A stretch of DNA of 64,000 bases from Diphasiastrum complanatum (lineage: Eukaryota > Streptophyta > Lycopodiopsida > Lycopodiales > Lycopodiaceae): NCBI GenBank assembly GCA_029204225.1, contig CM055099.1:65563852-65627851 (forward strand), given 5' to 3'. Position 1 is the stretch's first letter, and each line of letters opens with the position of its first letter. The position numbers and the translations under genes were made by a program. The notes beneath the pieces are model-generated. The model searched no databases. It worked only from the letters and a program-made list of their open reading frames with translations, and had not been told where the DNA came from. Shown in pieces: positions 10,721 to 19,935 of the stretch.

Positions 10721-11426
10721 GCTTTTGATGGGTACTGCTTATCATTCTACTGCTGATGGGCAGACTGAGGTCCTTAATCGGATCCTTGAGGATTATCTTC
10801 GACATTTTGTTTCTCCTTCAGGGAAGGATTGGAATCAGCATTTATATTTGGCAGAGTATAGCTCTGTTAGTACCAGCACTTGAGTTTCACCTTTCTTATT
10901 GGTTCATGGGTATGCTCCACTTTTGCCAAGAGTGCCTCTTCCTCCTGATGATACACCAGTTACCGTTGCCTCTTTTTTATCCGGTGCTCGCGAGCTTATT
11001 GCTAGGGCTACTACTCACTTACAGCATGTTCAGGAGCGCTATCAGACTTCTGTTGATCGTCATCGCCGTCATGTTGAGTTTCAGGTTGGTGATATGGTTT
11101 ACCTCCGGTTACGCTTTGCACGACATCACTTTGTTCAGGGTCACGCTTCTACTAAGAAGCTTGCACCATGCTATTATGGGCCTTATTGTATCTTGATCGC
11201 CTCAGCCCTGTTACATACCGGTTACAGTTGCCTGATTCTACACGAGCCTATGATATATTTCATGTTAGCCTTGAGGATGATGCTCCTCGCGATCTCACAT
11301 TTCCTACAGAGCCAGATTGATGTCTTTTATCATACACCATTATTGGCAGATCAGGCTCGAGCCCCCATGGCTTTAGTTCTTTCCTCTACTACAAATGTCA
11401 TTGCAGATGTTCCCTCTACTTCATGA
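10721..11426 (+). pseudogene. Integrase C-terminal end and pol tail of element A
   Basis: It begins at LLMGTAYHSTADGQTEVLNR, the third acidic part of the integrase DDE core, equivalent to 29835-29890 in element C. It continues through LEDYLRHFVSPSGKDW and the integrase C-terminal region (VGDMVYLRLRFA, YYGPY), with a frameshift near 10885. It ends in a chromodomain-like tail fragment (IDVFYHTPLLADQARA). The first two catalytic aspartates and the zinc finger are deleted. Confidence 0.85.
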
Positions 11427-11640
11427 TTCGGCTAGCTATGACTATTCTTTTATTTTGTTGTAGTATTTGCTTAGTACTTGCTTTACACAGTTATGATACT
11501 TTTGGGGTATCTGTTGTGACGACTTATGTCCTCTCCATCAGTATTTCCATTAGTTCGTGATTTTTCAGTATTTAGCATGCTTACATTATTGTTTTAGATA
11601 GTCATTATGCTTGCTAGCCGGTGGAGGGCTTTGTTTTTCT

Positions 11641-11649
11641 GTAGGGGAG
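11641..11649 (+). other. Polypurine tract of element A
   Basis: GTAGGGGAG lies directly before the 3' LTR, the expected place for plus-strand priming. Confidence 0.8.
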
Positions 11650-12023
11650 AGTTATGGACTTGGCTCATTACATTCGCCGCGTCCATTCTTTTATTCGTTA
11701 TTATGCATAAGCAGGCCTAAGGGGCCCTTTTATTCATATACAGGCCTTGGGCCCTATTTGGTCATATTTTTAGGACTTGGTCACGTTGATTTGGAGTGGG
11801 GGTCCTCCTATTGGGAGGGCGCACTATTTTCCCTCCAAATCCTATTCCCTCCCTTTTTTTGAATCCTCTATTTGATTCAGGGAGAGGGTATATATAGGGC
11901 AGCATTGTATTCCTTTATTCAGTTGATGATGATTGCTCTTTAGCCTCCTTAAGCATTCTCTCTTCCTGCTTTCTAGCTTAAGTCCTGCTTTCTAGCATAG
12001 CTAGTGAATCTTAGCTTGTAACT
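11650..12023 (+). repeat. Element A 3' LTR
   Basis: 374 bp, same termini and TATA box (11889-11896) as the 5' copy, followed by the ATACA duplication. It lacks a CTC present in the 5' copy near 7721. Confidence 0.92.
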
Positions 12024-12028
12024 ATACA
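12024..12028 (+). other. Target-site duplication of element A, right (ATACA)
   Basis: Exact match to 7429-7433. Confidence 0.9.
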
Positions 12029-13000
12029 CGGTAGATCATTTTATAGTTAACGCATTAATCTAATAACATTGAGAGAATGTTTTAAGTAGTTCCATATTAA
12101 CAAACATAAATAGAAACTTATTTGATTGTTGATATTGATATACAGACAAACAAATGATCTAGGGCATAGTAGGGTAGCAAAAAATAGGAACAAGTGATTA
12201 CTAAAGTTGTGCAAATACCATGAGCAAGCTGCGTTGAACATGACAATACTTAAGTATCAGATTATCAAATAAGCCTCGGAAGGCCAAACTATGGACCAAA
12301 AAGATGCCCTAGAAATGAAACCATAATGATGGACTTCCGATCCCCATCTAGACACACAGTTTTTCCTAATGATGTTTAAACAAAAGATTAGCTTTACATG
12401 GATATATCAGTGCCCTTTCATGAATACAGCCAAAATATAGGTCATGTGCACAAACATACATCTATATGAGCTTTCAAACATTGCCTTTTACTTTTTGACT
12501 TTCATTGATGACTACTCAAGGAAGACTTGGATCTACAATACCAAAACTGCTGCATTTGGTTTTTTCTTAGGATCAATGCTACAACAATAACAAACACATC
12601 GACCTTGTGCTTCTGCATCCTGCAAATAATATTAACCAACAATAATTTGTGAGTAATTAGGTCAAGAAATATCAAGAAACAATCAACAGATAACAGAAGA
12701 TTCATTTCACAATTTCACATGGAATGTCCACCTTAATTAGTATTTCCCATAGTCTAGCTATCAATTTGATTTTTAAATAGCCTTATTACCAAAATTTTAA
12801 GCACCAATATCTCAAAATCATAGCACATACAATTCTAGTGCAAGCTTACGAGCAAGCTCATGAAAGTGAATACCATGATAGCAATTGTCTCTCAAGTTAA
12901 AAATATTTGCAATTAGCCTTTCTCATATAAATGGCATCCACTATCAAGGGCAATACTTCTTACATACTGACAACCTTCATAATGCATTGGTGGTTCAAAT
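12029..13000. other. No recognisable feature
   Basis: AT-rich right flank of element A. No frame longer than about 65 codons and no family match that I can support. It may be the far decayed continuation of the fragment that follows. Confidence 0.4.
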
Positions 13001-13692
13001 GCATCAATCTTTAACTAAGACCACAAAACTGTTTAAGATGTGTGAAGATACATGTTCAAGGAGAGATGAAAATTCCTCCAAGCTATATGTAATAACAAAG
13101 GAATGCCAAATATCAAGAGGTAAAAATGAATCAGTTGAATGAAAAGCCTCTAGTGCATATAAGGCCCAAAAGTGTAGACCATTGGCATCGACTGCAACAA
13201 ACCAATATGTAGAATCACAAGGAGACTGAAGAATACCTGTATACTCATCTAGAAAGATCCCAACACATGAATACCCTAGATAAGTAATAGTGACCATCTG
13301 GCAAATATCCTCAGACAAAGAATGTGCAACAAGAAGGAACCATAGGTGCATGAATCACGTAAGAAATTGTAGGGAATATCATGAGGCAGATCACAAACCC
13401 CAAGCAGAGATCCATGGAGTAAACCTAACGAGGATACAACCTGATCACCAATAGTGAGGGAACCATCAACCATGGAACCGTGAAGAACCCTAGAGAAATC
13501 AGTAGGAAACATCGGCCATAACGGAATCAAGAGAAGGAGATATAGAGACCACTATAAAAGATACTGCACCAACCAAGTATGCGCAAGAGCAATAGTAGAA
13601 ACAACACCAAGGTATGCGGCATCAGTATCAATAAAACTAAGAATGACCACTGAGCACAACATCTATGAATCAAGGCATATAGGCGCAAGGAT
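13001..13692 (-). pseudogene. Fragment of an A/B/D-type element (protease end and unknown module)
   Basis: On the minus strand this matches internal sequence of element B (about 16190-16750) and of D (34150-34690), with indels. Shared segments include SEDICQMVTITYLGY, FLDEYTGILQSP and VLHGSMVDGSLTIGDQVVSS. It is the third and oldest-looking copy of the unknown module in the window. It is cut at 13692 by the start of a copia LTR. The left limit is uncertain; similarity is clear from about 13077. Confidence 0.8.
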
Positions 13693-13922
13693 TGTCTTAT
13701 TGTTTTCTGTTATTCATGCTATTATGATCTGAGTTCTGATAACTGGCAATGAAGCAATCTTTCTCTATCATTCTTTTTCCGCACTTGTGAATGATAATAA
13801 GCTATGTTTATGATAGTGTCGAAATAGTTTTGTTATTACATTAACCATTGTTCTTCCTACAACGAACTATCATTGTCGAATACTTATTCGACTCATATAC
13901 AACTTATTTCCATTTTCCAACA
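13693..13922 (+). repeat. Copia 5' LTR
   Basis: Starts TGTCTTATTG where the older fragment stops, and ends TTTTCCAACA just before a primer site. TG...CA termini and a length of 230 bp are ordinary for copia. The start is inferred from the break in similarity; the end is firm. Confidence 0.7.
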
Positions 13923-13935
13923 TGGTATCCGAGCT
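13923..13935 (+). other. Copia primer-binding site
   Basis: TGGTATCCGAGCT directly after the LTR, the initiator tRNA-Met type with a variant base. Confidence 0.75.
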
Positions 13936-13945
13936 AAATAATAGC

Positions 13946-13950
13946 TTTGG
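13946..13950. other. Target-site duplication of element B, left (TTTGG)
   Basis: TTTGG precedes the LTR at 13951 and recurs at 19931-19935. Confidence 0.92.
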
Positions 13951-14323
13951 AGTTACAAGCTAAGATTCACTAGCTATGCTAGAAAGCAGGACTTAAGCTA
14001 GAAAGCAGGAAGAGAATGCTTAAGGAGGCTAAAGAGGAGCAATCATCATAAACTGAATAAAGGAATACAATGTTGCCCTACTTATACCCTCTCCCTGAAT
14101 CAAATGGAGGATTCAAAAAAGGGAGGGAAAAAGATTTGGAGGGCAAATAGTGCGCCCTCCCAATAGGAGGACCCCCACTCCAAATCAATGTGACCAAGTC
14201 CTAAAAATATAACCAAATAGGGACCAAGGCCAGTATATGAATAAAAAGGGCCCTTAGGCCTGCTTATGCATAATAACAATAAAAGAATGGACGCGGCGAA
14301 TGTAATGAGCCAAGTCCATAACT
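13951..14323 (-). repeat. Element B 3' LTR (left side)
   Basis: Plus-strand AGTTACAAG...CATAACT, so the element strand reads AGTTATGG...TTGTAACT as in element A. A TATAAG box lies at 14091-14096. Confidence 0.93.
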
Positions 14324-14332
14324 CTACCCTGC
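14323..14332 (-). other. Polypurine tract of element B
   Basis: Minus strand AGCAGGGTAGAG next to the LTR. It is less pure than the tract of element A. Confidence 0.65.
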
Positions 14333-14559
14333 TAAAAAACAAAGCCCTCCACCGGCTAGCAAGCATAATGACTATCTAGAACAATAATGTAAGCATGCTA
14401 AATACTGAAAAATCACGAACTGATGGAAATACTAATGGAGAGGACATAAGTCGTCACAACAGATATCCCAAAAGCATCATAACTGTGTAAAGCAAGTACT
14501 AAGCAGATACAACAATAAAGAATAGTCATAGCTAGCCAAATCATGAAGCAAAGGGAACA

Positions 14560-14839
14560 TCTACAATGACATCTGTAGTAGAGGAGAGAACTAAAGCCAT
14601 GAGGGCTCGAGCCTGATCTACCAATAATGGTGTATGATAAAACACATCAATAGGCTCCCAAGTGGCCTCCTCAAGAGGACGACCATCCCACTCTCAAGAA
14701 AAACTGAATCTGCCGGCAACGTCGACTATGGTGAAGGCGAACCTGGTGAATGGCAGCTGGTAAGAAAGGGAACAACTCAGGATCAACATCATGGCGACGA
14801 AGGGAACATCTCGGCCGCTTCATCAGAAACCAAGCAATA
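14560..14839 (-). pseudogene. Chromodomain-like pol tail of element B
   Basis: Minus-strand segments RRHDVDPELFPFLPAAIHQV and EEATWEPIDVFYHTP match the end of pol in element C (30440-30600) and in D (32700-32870). A frame change lies between them. In chromodomain gypsy elements this tail follows the integrase and guides insertion; here it follows the unknown module directly. Confidence 0.75.
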
Positions 14840-16799
14840 TAGAACAGCCAGGAATGCCAAGGAACCAGAAGAAGATCAAGCAGCAACTAGGAATGCCAAG
14901 GTATCCGTAATGCCCAAGCTAGTAGAGGATCAGCCCAAAAGATAGGGACATCATACCAAGGTATCCAAAAAGCCCGAGAAGGTAGAACTGCATCAGCAAC
15001 GGGAAGCCAATAAGGAAACTGAAAAAGAGATGGACACTCATCGCGAATAGCCGCATCATACACGTAACCATCAACCATATGTGCAAGGTGCCCCAAGAAA
15101 AGATAGCAGCATCGGAAGACCAGCACCAAAGAGTAGGAACATAAGCAGGATAACAGGCACTCATCGCGAATAGCCGCATCATACACGTAACCATCAACCA
15201 TATGTGCAAGGTGCCCCAAGAAAAGATAGCAGCATCGGAAGACCAGCACCAAAGAGTAGGAACATAAGCAGGATAACAGGCACGCTGTAACAGCATGGAA
15301 AAGCAAGCGATATGCCAGGAAACATGGAGCATAAAGAGATCATCCTGACAAAGGATAGCTAAAATGGAGAAATATGCACCAGCATGGTCAAAAGCCCAAG
15401 GTATCCATAACGCCCATGAATGAGAAGTAGCAATGGCACACGGTACCCTCAAGGCCCATATCACGAGAAGAGCAGCATGCCAAAAGCTCAAGAAGGTCCA
15501 AGAAATCAATGCATCATCTAAAAAGACATGATGCACGAAAACAGTAGCAACAAATCTAGAAATAGTAGAGGCCCCAACTGAAAAACTATAGCCGAAAAAC
15601 TCATCCAGAAAGACCTCATATAGACATACCAATCCATCATAGGATACACCAAAAACGGATGGAGAATTGGATGACCCATCGGAACTGGCTGCAAGTGTAA
15701 TCCCAAAGTACACACCAGGCGCACAAGTGAGGAATAGAAGAAATGCACTGGAATGAGGAACGGGATCTGCAACATCAGTAGCAAGCATCAGAGCAATATC
15801 CACGTGTATCTGGGAATGAGTATCAAAGCACATATGAGCAACACTGAAGTATATGGCAGCAACATCCCCAAGAACTATCCAAGAGAGGAGAAGGAACTCT
15901 CTCAAGGTACCCTGATGGTCTCGGAACACCAGAACAAAGTGGCAACTCAGCATCGGAGACCAAGCGATATGGAGCAATCAAAAATGACGGGGAACCTGAA
16001 GATCACCCGGACAAACAGTAGCTGGAACGGAGGCAATAACCCAAGCCATCAGGATATGCCAAGCCTGACAATGACCAACAATCCAAGGAACACATAGAGA
16101 GCCACATCCATAATCATAGAGATATCGGCACCATAGGCGATCAGTAATATGGAAAAACCAGCACCAATCAACAGGTCCAAATGAAAACCAAGCTATATGT
16201 AATAACCAGGAATGCCATATAGCCATAGCATCGGCATGGACTGCATGAAACCTATATGTAGAAACACAAGGAGACTGAAGGATCCTCGTATACTCATCTA
16301 GAAAGATCCTAGCATATAAATACCCTAGATAAGTAAGAGTGACCATCTGGCAAATATCCTCGGATGGAAAATGTGTAATGGTAAGGGCGAAAGGCTCATG
16401 AATCATGTCAGGAACCGTAGAAATGTCATGAGGCAAATCACAAACCTCAAGCAGAGATCCATGGAATAAAGCGAAAGAAGATACAACCTGATCACCAATA
16501 GCGAGGGAACCAGCAAACGTGGACCTGTGAAGAACCCATAGAAATCAGCAGGAACATCGGCCATAACGAACTCAAGAGATGGAGATATAGAGACCAATGG
16601 AGAAGATACTGCACCAACCATCGAACCAAGAGGGCTATCTGAGGTAGGCGCAAAAGCAATAGTAGAAATACCACCAAGGTATACGGCCTCAATATCAATG
16701 AAACCAGGAATGACCACCGAATACGATATCTGTGAATCAAGGCACATAGGCGCAAGGCACGTAGCAACAACCTGTATATCCGGAGCAGCATCAACCTGA
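14840..16799 (-). pseudogene. Unknown conserved module in place of RT-RNase H-integrase (element B)
   Basis: I do not recognise this sequence. It runs from the end of protease (GPLTQVD) to the pol tail. Its longest minus-strand frame is 352 codons (14919-15977); a second runs 15978-16436. Compared with the copy in D (32900-34760), the sequence aligns almost end to end and mostly in the same frames. Notable segments are MVTLTYLGYLYARIFLDEYT (16300-16360) and GVSYDGLVCLYEVFLDEFFG (about 15590-15660). These two resemble each other, suggesting an old internal duplication. The content is hydrophobic and Trp/His/Phe-rich. A 123-bp tandem duplication lies within it. It could be captured host sequence, a degenerate spacer, or a real protein; it has no RT or integrase motif. 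Confidence 0.6.
15035..15280 (-). repeat. 123-bp tandem duplication in the module of element B
   Basis: Units 15035-15157 and 15158-15280 are nearly identical. 123 bp is 41 codons, so the frame stays open across both. The equivalent region of D (about 33118-33250) has one unit, so the duplication is recent and private to B. Confidence 0.92.
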
Positions 16800-17309
16800 G
16801 TAAGAGGACCCACGGTCGGTGAAAGTGAAGCAGCAACTAATGTACTCTGAATGGAAAGAAGAGCTGCATCATGAGCCTTTGGCAGGCTACGCATAAACTG
16901 CTTCTTGGTAACCAACTGATAGTCACTCTGGGAATCAATACCAGAAAGTAAATGATGCCGACCAACATGTGTAAAAGACAGTGTCTGCTGAGAAAGATCC
17001 ACAGCAACAGTACCAAGTGAAGAAAACCAATCTGCACCAAGAATAATGTCATAGCGCTCTAGAGGAATAATATAGAAATCTGCCTGTCCAGAGAAGTCAC
17101 CAATGCTATAGTCCAAGCCCTAAAACATCTGAGAATTGGAAAAAGAATGGGAACGAGCAACCTCGACGTTGAGAGACTGTGTAGCAGAAATAGGTGTAGC
17201 ACGAATCCTGGTGGAAATGTAACTGCTAATAAATGAATGTGTACTGCCAGTATCCACCAAAGCAATATACTCTCGCCCCAAAATGCGAGCACGTAACCGA
17301 ATAGAACGA
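16800..17309 (-). pseudogene. Retropepsin-like protease of element B
   Basis: The minus-strand active site D-T-G lies at 17246-17254 in LVDTGSTHSFIS. The second half ERYDIILGADWFSSLGTVAV follows at about 17000-17062. One stop, TAG at 17120-17122, replaces CAG present in element A. The frame then runs open for about 237 codons through RSLPKAHDAALL into the unknown module, so module and protease would be one polyprotein. Confidence 0.85.
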
Positions 17310-18468
17310 GGACCAGGATGCCCACCAGCCCAAGTAGCATAAGCAAGTTGTGCATGGCAAGCGGCGGAAGCAGGATCATCAGGAAGTGGGTCAGCCGGCT
17401 CATCAACAGAGTGTGGGTTAGGAGTATCAAGAATATGGATATAAACATCAAAATCATCAGGAGTAAGAGCCTCATGGTAAAAAACAGCGGTAGGAGGACC
17501 AGGAGGAACGGTAGTAGAAGAAGCCAAAGTAGGAAAAGCATTGGAATGAGAGCAAGAAAAACGAGAAGAAGTGGATAACTCAAGATACTTATGCTGCAAG
17601 GTAGTAGCCAAGGAGATAGCATCTGAGAGAGTAAGAGGCCGAAAAGATGAGACATCATATCGTAAGGTGTCTCTAAGACCGGCAATAAAATGTGACATAA
17701 GCTCTGTAGGATGAAGATCAGTAAAAAGGTAGAAGCTCAATAAACTGATCAATATAAGCAGTCAAATCACTAGTATGGCGAAGGCTACGAAAGTGGACAC
17801 GTTGGCGAACCAACCATTGTGGGTCAATCATAGCCATATGAAGATCATGCCGAAAAGTAGGCCATATATGTAATCTCTCACGAGTAGGCTCAGAGCGATA
17901 GACACGCCACCAAGTCTGAGCTCGACCATCTAAATGTAACGCAGCCAACTACACTTTCTGGGTTTCAGTCTTGGGATACATAAGAAAATAGGTCTCTAAC
18001 TTAGAGAACCGATTTTCCAAGATATTCCCATAAGATGAACCAGAATAAGTAGTAAGCTAGATGCGATCACGAAAATCATGAGCAAAATGAGGCTCAGGAT
18101 TACCTGAAAAAGTGGGAGGAGGAAATCCTGGTGGTGCGGAGGGAAATCCAGGTGGTGGTACAGAAGACCCGAAAGGAGACCCATAAGAACTAGCACTATA
18201 TGAAGGGAGACCAAACGTACTACCAAAAGCACCTCCTGAAGATGGAGATGGAGCAGGAGCAGGCGTACTCAAAATAGGAAATAAAGGTGCTTTACCAGGA
18301 CGATGAAGAATGTCTGGGGGGGGTTGTATCCCCTCGTGGTAGGATAGTCTCAAGGCTAGAAAGAATACGATCAATACGACTCTCAAGATGATCCATGCGG
18401 GAATCAATATGTGTAAAACAATCATCTAAAGAGCTCTGTGGAGGGTCTTTTGATGAAGAAGTCGCCAT
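17310..18468 (-). pseudogene. Gag of element B
   Basis: Starts at ATG 18468 (MATSSSKDPPQ), has a helical N-terminus, then a Ser/Gly/Pro linker with PPGFPSAPPGFP, then the gypsy capsid domain (LDGRAQTWWRVYRSEPTRER, IDPQWLVRQR). Frame changes lie near 18300 and 17740; stops lie at about 18060 and at 17949-17951 (TAG for CAG in A). The part deleted from A's gag is present here. The C-terminal half ends in the HPGPRSIRLRARIL segment leading to protease. Confidence 0.85.
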
Positions 18469-18829
18469 AGGGACTAAGGAAGAGACAAAAACCTGAGGGA
18501 GAGGACGTTTGTCGTCACCCCAACTTAGTCTAACTTCCGAAATCACCAAAAATGGCACGTAAACAGTCAATCAAGATGGATAATAATCAGAAAATGAGGG
18601 GCTGAGAAAGTAGAAGGTTTCTAACAAAATGGAAAAATGGAAAGAGGAGGGTGTGAGGCAACAAATATGAACAGGAATAGGGGGCTGGAAAGAGCAGTAT
18701 GTGAGCAGAAAAGACAGCAAGTAGGTGCAAAAAGGAAGTGCAAAAAGGGCGCAAGCAATACCTGGGTGGGTGCTGATCCGTCGTTCACTCGGTAGTGCCA
18801 ACAAACAGAGGTAAAAGCTGAAGATAATA

Positions 18830-19530
18830 GGGCACTGGGCAGCAACCACCAAGATCCATAGGCTGAAAAAAAAAGGTGCTGAAATAAGGTGCCGAACAGC
18901 CTCCAATCAATGGCCGAAACAGACAGCAAGTCGGTAAAAAGAACCGCTGAAAATGAGACGGTAGTAGGGCGCTGGACAGCCTCCAGTCAATATAAAAAAT
19001 GGACAGCAAATCGGTGACGAAAAGGGTCGAAAATGATGAGGTAGTAGGGTGCTGGGCAATAGCTACCAAATCTGCAAAAACAATGAAAATTCGCCGAAAA
19101 AATCGACGAAAGTGATGGGTTACCGCTGAAAATGAGATGATAGTAGGGCGCTAGACAGCCTCCAATCAATATAAAAAATGGACAGCAAATCGGTGACGAA
19201 AAGTGTCGAAAATGATGAGGTAGTAGGGCGCTGGGCAATAGTTACCAAATCTGCAAAAACAATGAAAATCTGCCGAAAAAATCGATGAAAGTGATGGATT
19301 AGCAGGGCGCTGGACAGCCTCCACCAAAACTGCAAAAAATGATGAAGAAATCGTCGAAAGTGGTGGGCAGTAGGGCACTGCTGGACAGCCAATCTGCAAA
19401 AAATGACGAAGAAAAATCGATGAAAGTGATGGGTGGTAGGGCACTGGACAGCCTCCACCAATCTGCAGGAAGGTTGACGGAGAAAAATCGATGAAAGTGA
19501 TGGGTGGTAGGGCGCTGGATAGCCTCCACC
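18830..19530 (-). repeat. Leader tandem repeat of element B
   Basis: Reverse-complement copies of the same unit as in A: GGGCGCTGGACAGCCTCC-like cores occur near 18830, 18968, 19048, 19147, 19224, 19302, 19371, 19437 and 19508. Within the array, a 179-bp block holding two units is itself duplicated (18944-19122 and 19123-19301). Confidence 0.9.
18944..19301 (-). repeat. 179-bp higher-order duplication in B leader
   Basis: Both copies begin CCGCTGAAAATGAGA and run to the next core with about a dozen differences. The array has therefore grown by copying multi-unit blocks. Confidence 0.88.
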
Positions 19531-19545
19531 AATCTGCAGGAAAGT

Positions 19546-19557
19546 GCTCTGATACCA
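19546..19557 (-). other. Primer-binding site of element B
   Basis: GCTCTGATACCA on the plus strand, that is TGGTATCAGAGC on the element strand, directly abutting the LTR. Intact initiator tRNA-Met type. Confidence 0.92.
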
Positions 19558-19930
19558 AGTTACAAGCTAAGATTCACTAGCTATGCTAGAAAGCAGGACT
19601 TAAGCTAGAAAGCAGGAAGAGAATGCTTAAGGAGGCTAAAGAGGAGCAATCATCATAAACTGAATAAAGGAATACAATGTTGCCCTACTTATACCCTCTC
19701 CCTGAATCAAATGGAGGATTCAAAAAAGGGAGGGAAAAGAATTTGGAGGGAAAATAGTGCGCCCTCCCAATAGGAGGACCCCCACTCCAAATCAATGTGA
19801 CCAAGTCCTAAAAATATAACCAAATAGGGCCCAAGGCCAGTATATGAATAAAAAGGGCCCGTAGGCCTGCTTATGCATAATAACAAAAAAAGAATGGACG
19901 CGGCGAATGTAATGAGCCAAGTCCATAACT
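19558..19930 (-). repeat. Element B 5' LTR (right side)
   Basis: 373 bp, differing from the other LTR at about six sites. The TATAAG box lies at 19688-19693. Followed by TTTGG. Confidence 0.93.
19688..19693 (-). promoter_or_regulatory. TATA-like box in B 5' LTR
   Basis: TATAAG on the element strand after GAGAGGG, same position as TATATATA in element A. Activity is inferred. Confidence 0.55.
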
Positions 19931-19935
19931 TTTGG
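19931..19935. other. Target-site duplication of element B, right (TTTGG)
   Basis: Exact match to 13946-13950. Confidence 0.92.

Larger units (their letters stand above)
7434..12023 (+). mobile_element. Element A: internally deleted Ty3/gypsy LTR retrotransposon
   Basis: A 4.6-kb element bounded by two similar LTRs (7434-7810 and 11650-12023) and a 5-bp ATACA duplication. Inside are a primer site, a long leader with tandem repeats, damaged gag, an aspartic protease, then an abrupt jump to the end of integrase, the pol tail and a polypurine tract. RT, RNase H and most of integrase are missing, so the copy could only have moved with proteins supplied by a relative. LTR termini are AGTTA...TAACT rather than TG...CA. 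It shares LTR, leader, gag and protease with element B on the opposite strand. Confidence 0.92.
13951..19930 (-). mobile_element. Element B: gypsy-type LTR element lacking RT and integrase, with an unknown module
   Basis: A 5980-bp element on the minus strand with 373-bp LTRs that differ at about six positions (roughly 98% identical by eye) and an exact TTTGG target duplication. From its 5' end it has LTR, primer site, leader repeats, gag, aspartic protease, about 2 kb of unrecognised conserved sequence, a chromodomain-like pol tail, polypurine tract and LTR. There is no RT, RNase H or integrase, so it is non-autonomous. It split a copia element. Element A is the same LTR family. Confidence 0.93.

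Noticed and set aside
14919-15977. 352-codon hydrophobic frame as a host membrane protein gene
   Set aside because: It lies wholly inside element B, is related to D and includes a tandem duplication. It belongs to the element's unknown module, so I do not call a host gene.
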